Source of the DNA: JANSWY01 sp965243755
Lineage (GTDB): Bacteria > Bacteroidota > Bacteroidia > Cytophagales > Cyclobacteriaceae
Direction: 5' to 3'
NCBI GenBank assembly: GCA_965243755.1
Contig: CBDEVW010000007.1
Location: 62,001-126,000 of the forward strand
Length of the DNA stretch: 64,000 nt
Positions 55,134 through 63,444 of the stretch are shown here, in pieces. Each line of letters begins with the position of its first letter. Position 1 is the first letter of the stretch. A program made the position numbers and the translations under genes. Below the pieces are notes generated by a model, which was given only the letters and a program-made list of their open reading frames with translations, was not told the origin of the DNA and searched no databases.

Positions 55134-55745
55134 ATGAAAATAGGTGCGGTTTATTCCCATTTAAATGGATTTGAATGGATTCAATATCATCAAAAAGATT
55201 TGTGGGATGAGATCATGGCAGTCATAGATGCAATAAATGCCGAAGATTTTAGAACTAAGGTCAGTAAAGAAAAGACAATGAAGGGTAAAAAACTTTTCAG
55301 TCCGATTGACCTAAATAAGAAATTTGAAAAAGAACTAGAAGTCTTAGGTTGGTCTGAAAGTAGGACATCTTACTGGGTAACGGATGATTACGATCTTATT
55401 ACAAGGACATTGCATTTGCCAGCTGAAGATCAGAAAATATTAATTGAGAAAGAGGGAAGAACGGCGATAAGATCTTATAATCAAACTGATTTCATGAAAA
55501 ATAGAATTGCTATTGAAGTGCAATTTGGTAAGTATAGCTTCATAGCATATGATCTTTTCGTTAAGCATCTAGCATTTTATGTTGGAAATTCAATTGAGGT
55601 TGGGATAGAAATCCTCCCAATGAAATCAATGCAATCCGAAATGTCATCAGGACCTGGTTATTACGAAGGGGCTCTATATGATCTAGCTAGACAGGGTCGT
55701 GGAGTTCCAGCAGTTCCGTTAGTGTTAATTGGTATCGAACCTTAA
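55134..55745 (+). CDS. BstYI-like type II restriction endonuclease (second)
   Basis: This 203-aa protein, the length I recall for BstYI, has the family pattern throughout: VYSHLNGFEWIQYHQKDLWD at the N-terminus, TKVSKEKTMKGKKLFSPIDL, SRTSYWVTDDYDL, SYNQTDFMKNRIAIEVQFGK with the catalytic Glu-x-Gln (QTDF Asp, EVQ), YSFIAYDLFVKHLAFYVG and VEILPMKSMQSEMSSGPGYY. BglII and BstYI use an Asp plus Glu-x-Gln centre instead of the common E-x-K. BstYI cuts R/GATCY; the same or a related GATC-centred site is a reasonable prediction. It is the last gene of the operon, 4 bp after the methyltransferase. Confidence 0.88.
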   Translation: MKIGAVYSHLNGFEWIQYHQKDLWDEIMAVIDAINAEDFRTKVSKEKTMKGKKLFSPIDLNKKFEKELEVLGWSESRTSYWVTDDYDLITRTLHLPAEDQKILIEKEGRTAIRSYNQTDFMKNRIAIEVQFGKYSFIAYDLFVKHLAFYVGNSIEVGIEILPMKSMQSEMSSGPGYYEGALYDLARQGRGVPAVPLVLIGIEP

Positions 55746-55978
55746 TATTTTGTTGAGTAGAGTCATGCCTAAATTCAGATGACCGGGAAAGATAAAAAAT
55801 ACTGAAGATTCACGGGGATGATTTTTTGGAGGGATTAGTTTTGTCTTACCTATAAGCATGAGTTTCAGTCAATAAGACGTCTTCAAATGAAACCAAACTT
55901 CAGCTGCACAGCGTGTCAATCCTCACTAGCCTAAACCAAACCGTCAGCATTAATAAAACCTATTTTGTTATATTTATG

Positions 55979-56143
55979 TCCTGCATTATGTTAATATAGC
56001 TTCGATTCAGGAGCGGGATTAATAGTTTAGGGCAAAGGCCTTTTCGTTCTTAAAAGTAGTCACTTTATTTCTTGGCAGTAACGAGCTCTCTTTTGACATT
56101 TTTGGCAGGAGGGAAAGAGTAGGGGAATGGCAAATGTGTGCGG
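55979..56143 (+). repeat. Island boundary repeat, copy B
   Basis: Second copy of the dispersed repeat, shorter than A and C: CCTGCATTATGTTAATATAG at the start, GGGATTAATAGTTTAGGG, GAGCTCTCTTTTGAC and ATGGCAAATGTGTGCGG at the end. The block with GGAAT(T/C)ACCATGCCG is missing. It lies in the 478-bp gap 55746-56223 between the BstYI-like gene and the helicase fusion, ending 80 bp before the latter. I see no coding sequence in that gap. Confidence 0.75.
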
Positions 56144-56223
56144 AATATTGATTCGTTATTCGTCAGGTTATAAATTACAGGTGGAGTGAGCTCCGCCTGA
56201 ACACTTTATTTATCAAAAGTAAA

Positions 56224-59200
56224 ATGAGCAGCATTGCCTTTGTCGATACGGAAGTTGATCCACAGACCAAGCGAATACTTGATATTGGAGGCATTCGAGA
56301 AGATTCTGCTACGATGCATTCGAATTCAATATCGCAATTCATTGAGTTCATCCAAGACTCCCGATTCCTATGTGGCCATAACATACTAAATCATGATATA
56401 GTATATCTCGAACCAGTTGTTCCAAATGAAGTGACTAGGAAGTTACAGTTAATTGATACGCTATATCTGTCCCCTCTACTATTTCCCTCAAAGCCCTATC
56501 ATGCCCTTCTGAAAGACGATAAGCTGCAAACGGATGAGATGAATAACCCGTTGAATGACGCAATCAAAGCAAAAGATTTATTCTATGATGAAGTGGCGAC
56601 ATTTCAGCAACTGGATGGACAAATAAAGGATATTCTATTCTCCTTATTGCATAACCAAAAAGAGTTCTCCGCCTTTTTCAGCTTTGTGGATTTCAAAGGA
56701 TCGAACATTGAACTTGAGCCATTAATACAAGAGAGATTTCATTCAAAGCTCTGCGAAAACGCTCAGCTAGATAGGATGATTAGTCAAAAACCTGTAGAGT
56801 TAGCGTATGCCCTTATGCTTATTAATGCGGAGAATCGTTACTCACTGACGCCTCCATGGGTGTTAAAAAACTATCCTTTTGTGGAAAGGATAATGAATGC
56901 GCTGAGGAGCAAGCCTTGTATAACTGGATGCACCTATTGTGATCAGGCTTTGAATATCCATACAGCATTGAAGTCGTTCTTTGGCTTTGAAGCATACAGA
57001 GAATATGGGGGCGAACCATTGCAAGAACAAGCGGTTCAAGCTGCCGTAGATAATAAATCCATACTTGCCGTCTTTCCTACGGGTGGTGGCAAATCCATCA
57101 CATTTCAGATTCCGGCATTAATGAGTGGTAAGAACTCAAGGGGCCTAACTGTTATAATCTCTCCGCTGCAATCTTTAATGAAGGATCAAGTGGATAACCT
57201 TGAAAAAGCAGGTATTACGGATGCTGTAACTATTAATGGTTTACTCGACCCCATTGAGCGAAGCAAATCATTCGAACGAGTTTTGGAAGGTTCTGCATCC
57301 ATATTGTATATATCACCTGAGTCACTTCGATCGCATTCCATTGAAAAATTAATCCTGAGTAGAAAGATTGCGCGATTCGTGATAGATGAAGCGCACTGCT
57401 TTTCCTCTTGGGGTCAGGATTTTAGAGTGGATTACTTATATATCGGTGACTTTATCAAATCCATTCAGGAAAAGAAAAACCTGCCGTACGGCATTCCGGT
57501 CTCATGCTTTACCGCCACTGCCAAGCAGAAGGTAATAGAGGACATTAGGGCCTATTTCAAAGAAAAACTTGGCCAGGATTTAGAAGTATTTCGATCAAGT
57601 GCTTCTCGAACAAATCTTCATTATCAGGTATTTGAAAAATCGGACGAAGAAGAAAAGTACAATGCGGCCAGAGACTTGATCGATGAAAAGAAATGTCCAA
57701 CGATCATCTATGTATCTCGAACGAGAAGAGCATACGCGTTGGCAGAACGGTTAGTGAAAGATGGGTATCAAGCCAAGCCCTACCATGGTAAGATGGAGAA
57801 GCAGGAAAAGTCTGAAAACCAAGACTCCTTCATCAATGGCGAAACACAAATCATAGTAGCCACTTCTGCTTTTGGAATGGGTGTGGACAAGAAGGATGTG
57901 GGGATGGTCATCCACTATGAAATTTCGGATTCTCTCGAGAACTATATTCAAGAAGCAGGAAGAGCAGGGAGAAACGAAGACATTACGGCAGACTGCTATG
58001 TGCTGTTTAATGAAGAGGATCTCGCCAAGCACTTCATATTGCTCAATCAGACCAAGCTGAGCATTAAGGAAATTCAGCAAGTCTGGAAAGCCATAAAGGA
58101 GATCACTCGATTCCGAATGACGGCCTCCAATTCGGCACTTGAAATTGCGAGAAAAGCCGGATGGGATGACAACATTGTAGACATTGAATCGCGTGTGACC
58201 ACAGCCATTTCAGCCTTAGAAGATGCTGGTTACTTAAAGCGTGGACAAAACATGCCAAGGGTTTTCGCTAACAGTATTTTGGCTAAAAATGCTGATGAGG
58301 CTATACAAAAAATCAATGCGTCAGAGAAGTTTCAGGAGAAGCAAAAGGAAAAAGGCATCAGGATTATTAAGAAGCTTTTCTCTAGTAAGAGTAAACGTTT
58401 GTCGAACGACGAAACGGCGGAATCAAGGGTGGACTATATCTCTGATCATCTTGGAATTGTAAAAGAAGAAGTAATCAACATTGTAAATCTCCTAAGGGAG
58501 GAAAAGATACTCGCGGATACCAAGGATCTGACAGCTTTCATTAAGCGAGGCGAGCAGAAGAATAGGTCACTGAACACCGTCCAGACCTTTTCAAGAATTG
58601 AGCGTTACCTATTGTCTCAATTCGATATTGAGGAAAAGAACTTTCACCTCAAAGAACTGAACGAAGGAGCTGAGATAGAAGGATGCGAAGGTGTTTCTCC
58701 AAACAAGCTAAAGACCCTTATCAATTTCTGGCACATCAAAAACTGGATTAAGAAGCAACAAGATTACTCCAAAAACCATTTGCTCGTTGTTTGTAGCCAA
58801 CCCAAGGAAGTACTTGAGGAGAAATTGGAAAAGCGACACCAGCTCGCAGGGTTCATTGTTGAATACCTCTATTCCAAGTCTTTGACCACTGAACCTTCAG
58901 GGGTAAAGGAAGAAATACTGGTTGAGTTTTCTGTCAACGAATTAAAGGATGCTTACGAAACGGGTACGTCGTTATTCAAAGTAGCCATTACGCTGGATGA
59001 TGTTGAGGATACACTATTTTACCTATCGCGAATTGATGCCATCAAAATTGAAGGTGGATTCCTGGTGGTGTATAATAGGTTGACATTAGAAAGGCTTGAA
59101 GAGGACAACAAGAAGCGATATAAGCTTGAAGATTATGAGAAGCTGAGTCAATTCTATCAGAGTAAAGTCCAGCAAATCCACATCGTGGGGGAGTACGCCA

Positions 59201-61020
59201 AGCGAATGATCAATGACTATCAGGACGCCTTACAATTCGTTGAAGATTACTTCAAATTGAACAATGACGCCTTCTTAGGGAAGTACTTCAAAGGAAGTAG
59301 GCGGGAAGACATCAAGATGAACCTGACGCCCAGCAAGTTCAGGCAGTTGTTTGGTGAGTTATCTCCCACACAGCTTAAAATCGTTCGTGACGACCAATCC
59401 AAGTATATTGTGGTAGCGGCAGGGCCGGGTAGTGGTAAGACAAAGCTCCTTGTTCATAAGTTGGCTTCCTTATTCTTTTTGGAGGATGTGAAGCACGAAC
59501 AATTACTCATGCTCACTTTCTCCCGAGCTGCGGCTACAGAGTTTAAGAAACGACTGATTCAACTCATAGGCAATGCTGCTCAGTTTATTGACATTAAGAC
59601 CTTCCATTCCTATTGCTTCGATTTGATGGGTAAGGTCGGTAGTCTGGAAAAGTCTGACCAAATCATCAAAAAGACCATTGAGCACATTTCCTCAGGTGAG
59701 GTGGAACCAAGCCTGATTACTAAAACCGTAATGGTGATAGACGAAGCGCAAGACATGGATTCGGACGAGTTTGAATTGGTTCGATTACTCATGGAGCACA
59801 ATGACGAGATGCGGGTGATCGCCGTAGGTGATGATGATCAAAACATTTATGAATTCAGAGGTGCTAGTTCTAAATACCTAGAGCAATTCATTAAAGAAAA
59901 ACAAGCCGCCAAATATGAACTGACAAAGAACTACCGCAGCAAGAGCAACTTGGTGGAGTTTACCAATCAGTACGTTCAAACCATTAGCCAGCGTCTCAAG
60001 GAATTGCCCATTGTGGCCAACCAGATGGACAATGGCACCTTGAAAATAACCCAATACAAAAACGAGAACCTCATCTTACCATTTGTGCAGGATGTTCTTG
60101 ATTTTCCATTACAGGGAACCACGTGTGTGCTGACCAAAACAAACAAGGAAGCTTTATTAATTACTGGACTTCTATCTCACTATCATCGCCAAGCCAGACT
60201 TATTCAGTCAAACGATGGGTTCAATTTGGCTAACCTTTTCGAGTTACGCCATTTCCTAAATCAGCTTGAATTAGATGACTCCACATTTGTAATAAGTAAG
60301 GACGTCTGGACTGTAGCCAAACGAAATTTCAAGGAGATATTTCAGCACACGGGCAAGTATGAAATGTGCATGAATCTAATTGGTGATTTTGAAGAAACGA
60401 ATACCAAGAAGAAATACAAGACTGACTTTGAGGTGTTTATCAGAGAGTCCAAATTGGAGGACTTCTACGCGGAAAATGGAGAAGTGATATATGTATCTAC
60501 CATTCACAAATCAAAAGGGAGAGAGTTTGACAATGTGTTCATGATGCTTGATAATTTCAGCCCTGAAACAGACCCGGCGAAACGTCAATTGTATGTGGGC
60601 ATGACACGTGCCAAAAAGACGCTATCCATCCACTACAATGGCAACTATCTAAACAAATTGTGTGCTGATGAAATTGAAATAAGCTTGAATGAAAATAGCT
60701 ATGCTCCCCCTGACTTGCTAACTGAACATTTGACCTTAAAGGATGTTAATCTAGGTTATTTCAGGTACGTTCAAAACAAAATAAAGGGGTTGAAAAGTGG
60801 TGATAAACTGAAGCTGGTGCCGGAAGGCTGCTCAAATATCAATGGAGACCTTGTCCTAAAGTTTTCTCACAAATATCAGGAAAAGTTGATGGATCATGCA
60901 TCTAAAGGATTCGTGCCATCCCAAGCCAAAATTGATTTTATGGTCTACTGGAAGGCGGAAGATGATGACAAAGAAGTATTGACTGTGCTGCCAGAGATAC
61001 GTTTTGAAAATCAGCAATGA
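56224..61020 (+). CDS. Exonuclease-RecQ-UvrD triple-fusion helicase
   Basis: This 1598-aa protein has an N-terminal DnaQ-like exonuclease fold (~1-125) with AFVDTEVD (Asp8, Glu10), CGHNILNHD (Asp58) and NPLNDAIKAKDLF (Asp112), where the usual catalytic His near 107 is Asn. A Cys cluster precedes the first helicase (CITGCTYC). The RecQ-type SF2 helicase (~255-640) has FPTGGGKS (Lys290), FVIDEAHCFSSWGQDFR and QEAGRAGRN. A winged-helix and linker region follows. The UvrD/PcrA-type SF1 helicase (~1045-1530) has GPGSGKT (1067-1073), MVIDEAQDMD, GDDDQNIYEFRGAS, TIHKSKGREFDNV and YVGMTRAKK. A short beta domain closes it. Both motors look intact. It may act in repair or anti-phage defence; location between two repeats in the island favours defence. 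Confidence 0.9.
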   Translation: MSSIAFVDTEVDPQTKRILDIGGIREDSATMHSNSISQFIEFIQDSRFLCGHNILNHDIVYLEPVVPNEVTRKLQLIDTLYLSPLLFPSKPYHALLKDDKLQTDEMNNPLNDAIKAKDLFYDEVATFQQLDGQIKDILFSLLHNQKEFSAFFSFVDFKGSNIELEPLIQERFHSKLCENAQLDRMISQKPVELAYALMLINAENRYSLTPPWVLKNYPFVERIMNALRSKPCITGCTYCDQALNIHTALKSFFGFEAYREYGGEPLQEQAVQAAVDNKSILAVFPTGGGKSITFQIPALMSGKNSRGLTVIISPLQSLMKDQVDNLEKAGITDAVTINGLLDPIERSKSFERVLEGSASILYISPESLRSHSIEKLILSRKIARFVIDEAHCFSSWGQDFRVDYLYIGDFIKSIQEKKNLPYGIPVSCFTATAKQKVIEDIRAYFKEKLGQDLEVFRSSASRTNLHYQVFEKSDEEEKYNAARDLIDEKKCPTIIYVSRTRRAYALAERLVKDGYQAKPYHGKMEKQEKSENQDSFINGETQIIVATSAFGMGVDKKDVGMVIHYEISDSLENYIQEAGRAGRNEDITADCYVLFNEEDLAKHFILLNQTKLSIKEIQQVWKAIKEITRFRMTASNSALEIARKAGWDDNIVDIESRVTTAISALEDAGYLKRGQNMPRVFANSILAKNADEAIQKINASEKFQEKQKEKGIRIIKKLFSSKSKRLSNDETAESRVDYISDHLGIVKEEVINIVNLLREEKILADTKDLTAFIKRGEQKNRSLNTVQTFSRIERYLLSQFDIEEKNFHLKELNEGAEIEGCEGVSPNKLKTLINFWHIKNWIKKQQDYSKNHLLVVCSQPKEVLEEKLEKRHQLAGFIVEYLYSKSLTTEPSGVKEEILVEFSVNELKDAYETGTSLFKVAITLDDVEDTLFYLSRIDAIKIEGGFLVVYNRLTLERLEEDNKKRYKLEDYEKLSQFYQSKVQQIHIVGEYAKRMINDYQDALQFVEDYFKLNNDAFLGKYFKGSRREDIKMNLTPSKFRQLFGELSPTQLKIVRDDQSKYIVVAAGPGSGKTKLLVHKLASLFFLEDVKHEQLLMLTFSRAAATEFKKRLIQLIGNAAQFIDIKTFHSYCFDLMGKVGSLEKSDQIIKKTIEHISSGEVEPSLITKTVMVIDEAQDMDSDEFELVRLLMEHNDEMRVIAVGDDDQNIYEFRGASSKYLEQFIKEKQAAKYELTKNYRSKSNLVEFTNQYVQTISQRLKELPIVANQMDNGTLKITQYKNENLILPFVQDVLDFPLQGTTCVLTKTNKEALLITGLLSHYHRQARLIQSNDGFNLANLFELRHFLNQLELDDSTFVISKDVWTVAKRNFKEIFQHTGKYEMCMNLIGDFEETNTKKKYKTDFEVFIRESKLEDFYAENGEVIYVSTIHKSKGREFDNVFMMLDNFSPETDPAKRQLYVGMTRAKKTLSIHYNGNYLNKLCADEIEISLNENSYAPPDLLTEHLTLKDVNLGYFRYVQNKIKGLKSGDKLKLVPEGCSNINGDLVLKFSHKYQEKLMDHASKGFVPSQAKIDFMVYWKAEDDDKEVLTVLPEIRFENQQ

Positions 61021-61201
61021 CCTAGATAATTTCTCGCATTCTAAATATTACGACATGGTATTTGAAGGAAAACGATTTCCCCCAAAACCAATCATGGCCA
61101 TAGCCGAGGAACAAGCCACAGATTTTTCAATTCCTTCATCAACATTGATCTGTCAGCGAAAACTACCCATATCTGGGTATTTTCTTTTGTGCAATTGCTA
61201 A
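61004..61201 (+). pseudogene. Truncated McrA-head-like remnant
   Basis: The 65-residue frame starts at a TTG inside the end of the helicase gene. The part KYYDMVFEGKRFPPKPIMAI with AEEQAT resembles the N-terminal head domain seen in ScoMcrA-like nucleases (pattern: Tyr-Gly-Lys-Arg-(Y/F)-PPK then AxxxATG). After AEEQATDFSIPSS the similarity stops and the frame ends at 61201 without any nuclease domain. It looks like a 5' fragment of a type IV restriction gene left by a deletion or frameshift. Resemblance is from memory of the family and moderate. Confidence 0.4.
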
Positions 61202-61277
61202 TTAAATTACTCAAATCGGAAAGTCAACCTGGTGTTCATCCGCTGCTATAGTTAACATTGGAAATCGATACGAAATT

Positions 61278-62444
61278 ATGAATACATCAAGAAACCTATC
61301 ATTTATTATGCTCATTTCATTTATATTTTTCTTTGAAATTGATACATCTAAGGCACAATCTAAAGATACATGTGATGTGATCTACTTGATCGGTGATGCA
61401 GGTGAGTATACATATCAGACTGAAGCCTTAATAGAAATGCAAGAAGAATTATCCGAACAGATTGATGAAGCTAGATCAACTGTGGTTTTTCTTGGAGACA
61501 ACATTTATTCAAAAGGGGCGCCCTATAGTAAAGATTATATAGCGAAAATAGGCACTCAACTTGAAGCCATCAGTAATTTTTCTGGTAACATAATCTTTCT
61601 CCCAGGTAATCATGATTGGAAAAATGGTATGCGAAAAGGTATGAAGGCAGTGATTGAACAAGCAAATTATATTGATACATATTTATCTAGCCGTCAATCA
61701 AAAACTGGTGAAACCAATGTAGTCGGTTTTTATCCAAAAAATGCTACACCTGGGCCAGTGGTAATGAAATTACAATTTACAAACGTAATAATATTAGATT
61801 CCCAATGGTGGTTTCAAAAATTTTGGTTGTACAGACCAGTGGGTAAAAATGAATCCATAAAAAAAACATCAAAGAATTTTTGGGAAAACTTAGAAAAGTA
61901 CTTGAGAGATGCTCATCTAGAAAATAAAAAAGCTGTTATTGTAGCTCATCATCCACTCTATAGTATAGGAGGCCATGGATCAGGTCTACAACCTTGGAGA
62001 TTTATAGGCAACTTGCTATTTCCACTAAGAATACTTGGTTTGGATCGAGCATTGGGACAGGATATCCCTCAACCCTTTTATAAGAAATTCAGAAAAAAAA
62101 TAATCAAATGTATAAGGAAAAGTGAGATAAATGGGAAAGACGTATTTTATGCAGCAGGACATGAACATAATCTGCAATATCATAAACACAGAGATTTAAA
62201 ATTTAACCATATTGTAAGTGGTGCTGGTAGTAAGACAAGTGAGTTTAAACTGAAATTGGTGAATAAGAAAATAAATAAATGCTCCACTCTTTTATATCCT
62301 AAATTTACCGATCATTCTATCAAGCATGCTAGTTTAGGATATTTTAAACTTTTAATCGGAAGAGATACTTCGTCAATAATAATTAAAGAAGTCTATTCAA
62401 ATAAAAATTGCGTAAGCAATGAAATTCTCTTTCAGGTTCAGTAA
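61278..62444 (+). CDS. Secreted calcineurin-like metallophosphatase
   Basis: This 388-aa protein has a signal peptide (LSFIMLISFIFFFEIDTSKAQ). Its metallophosphoesterase motifs are all present: LIGDAG (Asp ligand), FLGDNIYSKG, LPGNHDWKNG, AHHPLYS and AAGHEHNL with the final His ligands. The domain extends from ~35 to ~330, and the C-terminus has a short beta segment. Related Bacteroidota proteins are often much longer, with a C-terminal outer-membrane barrel; this one ends after the catalytic domain. It would hydrolyse a phospho-ester in the periplasm; the substrate is unknown. It sits in the second repeat-delimited module, but its relation to the helicase is unclear, and the style suggests a housekeeping-type gene carried along. 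Confidence 0.88.
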   Translation: MNTSRNLSFIMLISFIFFFEIDTSKAQSKDTCDVIYLIGDAGEYTYQTEALIEMQEELSEQIDEARSTVVFLGDNIYSKGAPYSKDYIAKIGTQLEAISNFSGNIIFLPGNHDWKNGMRKGMKAVIEQANYIDTYLSSRQSKTGETNVVGFYPKNATPGPVVMKLQFTNVIILDSQWWFQKFWLYRPVGKNESIKKTSKNFWENLEKYLRDAHLENKKAVIVAHHPLYSIGGHGSGLQPWRFIGNLLFPLRILGLDRALGQDIPQPFYKKFRKKIIKCIRKSEINGKDVFYAAGHEHNLQYHKHRDLKFNHIVSGAGSKTSEFKLKLVNKKINKCSTLLYPKFTDHSIKHASLGYFKLLIGRDTSSIIIKEVYSNKNCVSNEILFQVQ

Positions 62445-62474
62445 ACCGCCGGGTTGAAACTATTCATTCGGTGA

Positions 62475-62594
62475 ACAGTGAACTCCTTAGAACAGTATGC
62501 ACCAGGTGAACGCATAGAAACCTTTCAGCAATACGATGGAGATCCTCACGACCCTGACTTTTCTAAGGATGACGATCTTACCCCAGCTATTTAG
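62475..62594 (+). pseudogene. Short unrecognised coding remnant
   Basis: A frame of 39 codons ends at TAG 62592-62594 and reads TVNSLEQYAPGERIETFQQY then DGDPHDPDFSKDDDLTPAI. The composition (acidic, DPHDPDF) looks like the C-terminus of a real protein, but it has no ATG, and an in-frame TGA lies just upstream. I do not recognise it. It sits in the 516-bp gap 62445-62960 together with repeat copy C; the rest of that gap shows nothing coding. Confidence 0.25.
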
Positions 62595-62736
62595 TTACAT
62601 TAATATATTCTACAAAATCACAGTAAAAACAAGGTGCAAGCTAATCAAGTGTATCACAGGCAATAATCGTAATCGCCGAGAATGGAGTGTATGAACCGAA
62701 CCTGTATAATGACACGAATAATGGAAAATAACGCTA

Positions 62737-62937
62737 GCCTGTGTTATGTTAAATCAGCTTTGGGATGGGGCAGGTATTAATGCTTTCAGGAAGGGAAGGA
62801 AAATCATACGCAACAGGAGGGAGGGCCTGGAACACTCTTTTGCCACTTGTGACGATGGGAGACACCTTGTCCGAGGAATCACCATGCCGCAGTAAGGCAT
62901 CAAGGGTTGTGGTATAGAAAGTGGCAAATGTGTGTGG
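62737..62937 (+). repeat. Island boundary repeat, copy C
   Basis: Third copy: GCCTGTGTTATGTTAAATCA at the start, GGTATTAATGCTTT, GAACACTCTTTTGCCAC, GGAATCACCATGCCGCAGTA and GTGGCAAATGTGTGTGG at the end. It ends 23 bp from the stop of the HxlR gene and marks the right border of the accessory island. Upstream AATAACGCTAG beside GTGTTATGTT forms a weak inverted repeat. Confidence 0.75.
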
Positions 62938-62960
62938 AAGAGGAGTAATATTTATTTGCT

Positions 62961-63320
62961 TCAAAGTGATACTATCCTACACTGCTCAAATGCCATTTCC
63001 GGATAGGTATCAAATGTCCAATCGCTCAACGCTTTTAGAATAGGTAACAATGCTTTTCCTTTTTCTGATAAAGAATACTCGACTCGGGGTGGGACCTCAG
63101 CATATCTCGTTCGAATAATCAAACCGTCTTCCTCCAATTCTTTCAGCTGATCTGTCAGTACCTTCTTGGAGATGGTTGGAGTATGGATCAGCAACTTGCC
63201 AAATCGCATACTGCCATTGGCTAGCAAGTACAGCAGGATGGGTTTCCACTTCCCGCCAATAATGTTCATTGCATGTACGAGCGAACACAAATTTGGATTA
63301 TCAATCACTTTTCTTCCCAT
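62961..63320 (-). CDS. HxlR-family winged-helix regulator
   Basis: In this 119-aa protein the family landmarks are NPNLCSLVHAMNIIGGKWKP with the conserved Cys, ILLYLLANGSMRFGKLLI, TISKKVLTDQLKELEEDGLI and RVEYSLSEKGKALLPIL. HxlR/MarR-like proteins are dimeric repressors or activators, often sensing electrophiles or redox state through the N-terminal Cys. It is divergent from a peroxiredoxin-like gene across 124 bp that contain two inverted repeats, so it probably controls both. Confidence 0.92.
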   Translation of the reverse strand: MGRKVIDNPNLCSLVHAMNIIGGKWKPILLYLLANGSMRFGKLLIHTPTISKKVLTDQLKELEEDGLIIRTRYAEVPPRVEYSLSEKGKALLPILKALSDWTFDTYPEMAFEQCRIVSL

Positions 63321-63328
63321 AAGTCACC

Positions 63329-63408
63329 TTTTGGTTACCACTATTTTCAGTGTATTTCTATCAATTGGTAACAAAAATAAACCATTGATAGTTTATTTGC
63401 TAAACTAT
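63329..63408. promoter_or_regulatory. Inverted repeats in the HxlR/peroxiredoxin promoter region
   Basis: Two dyads lie in the 124-bp divergent gap. TTTTGGTTACCA (63329-63340) is matched by TGGTAACAAAAT (63366-63377), 10 of 12 positions. ATAGTTTA (63388-63395) and TAAACTAT (63401-63408) are perfect 8-bp arms around a 5-bp spacer, 37 bp before the peroxiredoxin ATG. Both are good candidates for HxlR dimer sites. Confidence 0.5.
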
Positions 63409-63444
63409 TGAAAATAATTGACAAGGAATCCAAAAAGTATAAAC

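Noticed and set aside
55746..55978. Possible small gene after the BstYI-like nuclease
   Set aside because: No frame longer than a few dozen codons and no protein-like composition in either strand.
49698..62937. Boundary repeats as classical integron attC sites
   Set aside because: GTTATGTT and upstream AAC-type half sites are suggestive, but I could not find the paired R and L boxes with consistent spacing, and no integron integrase is visible.
49500..63000. Island as a prophage or conjugative element
   Set aside because: No phage structural, integrase, relaxase or transfer genes are present in the region.
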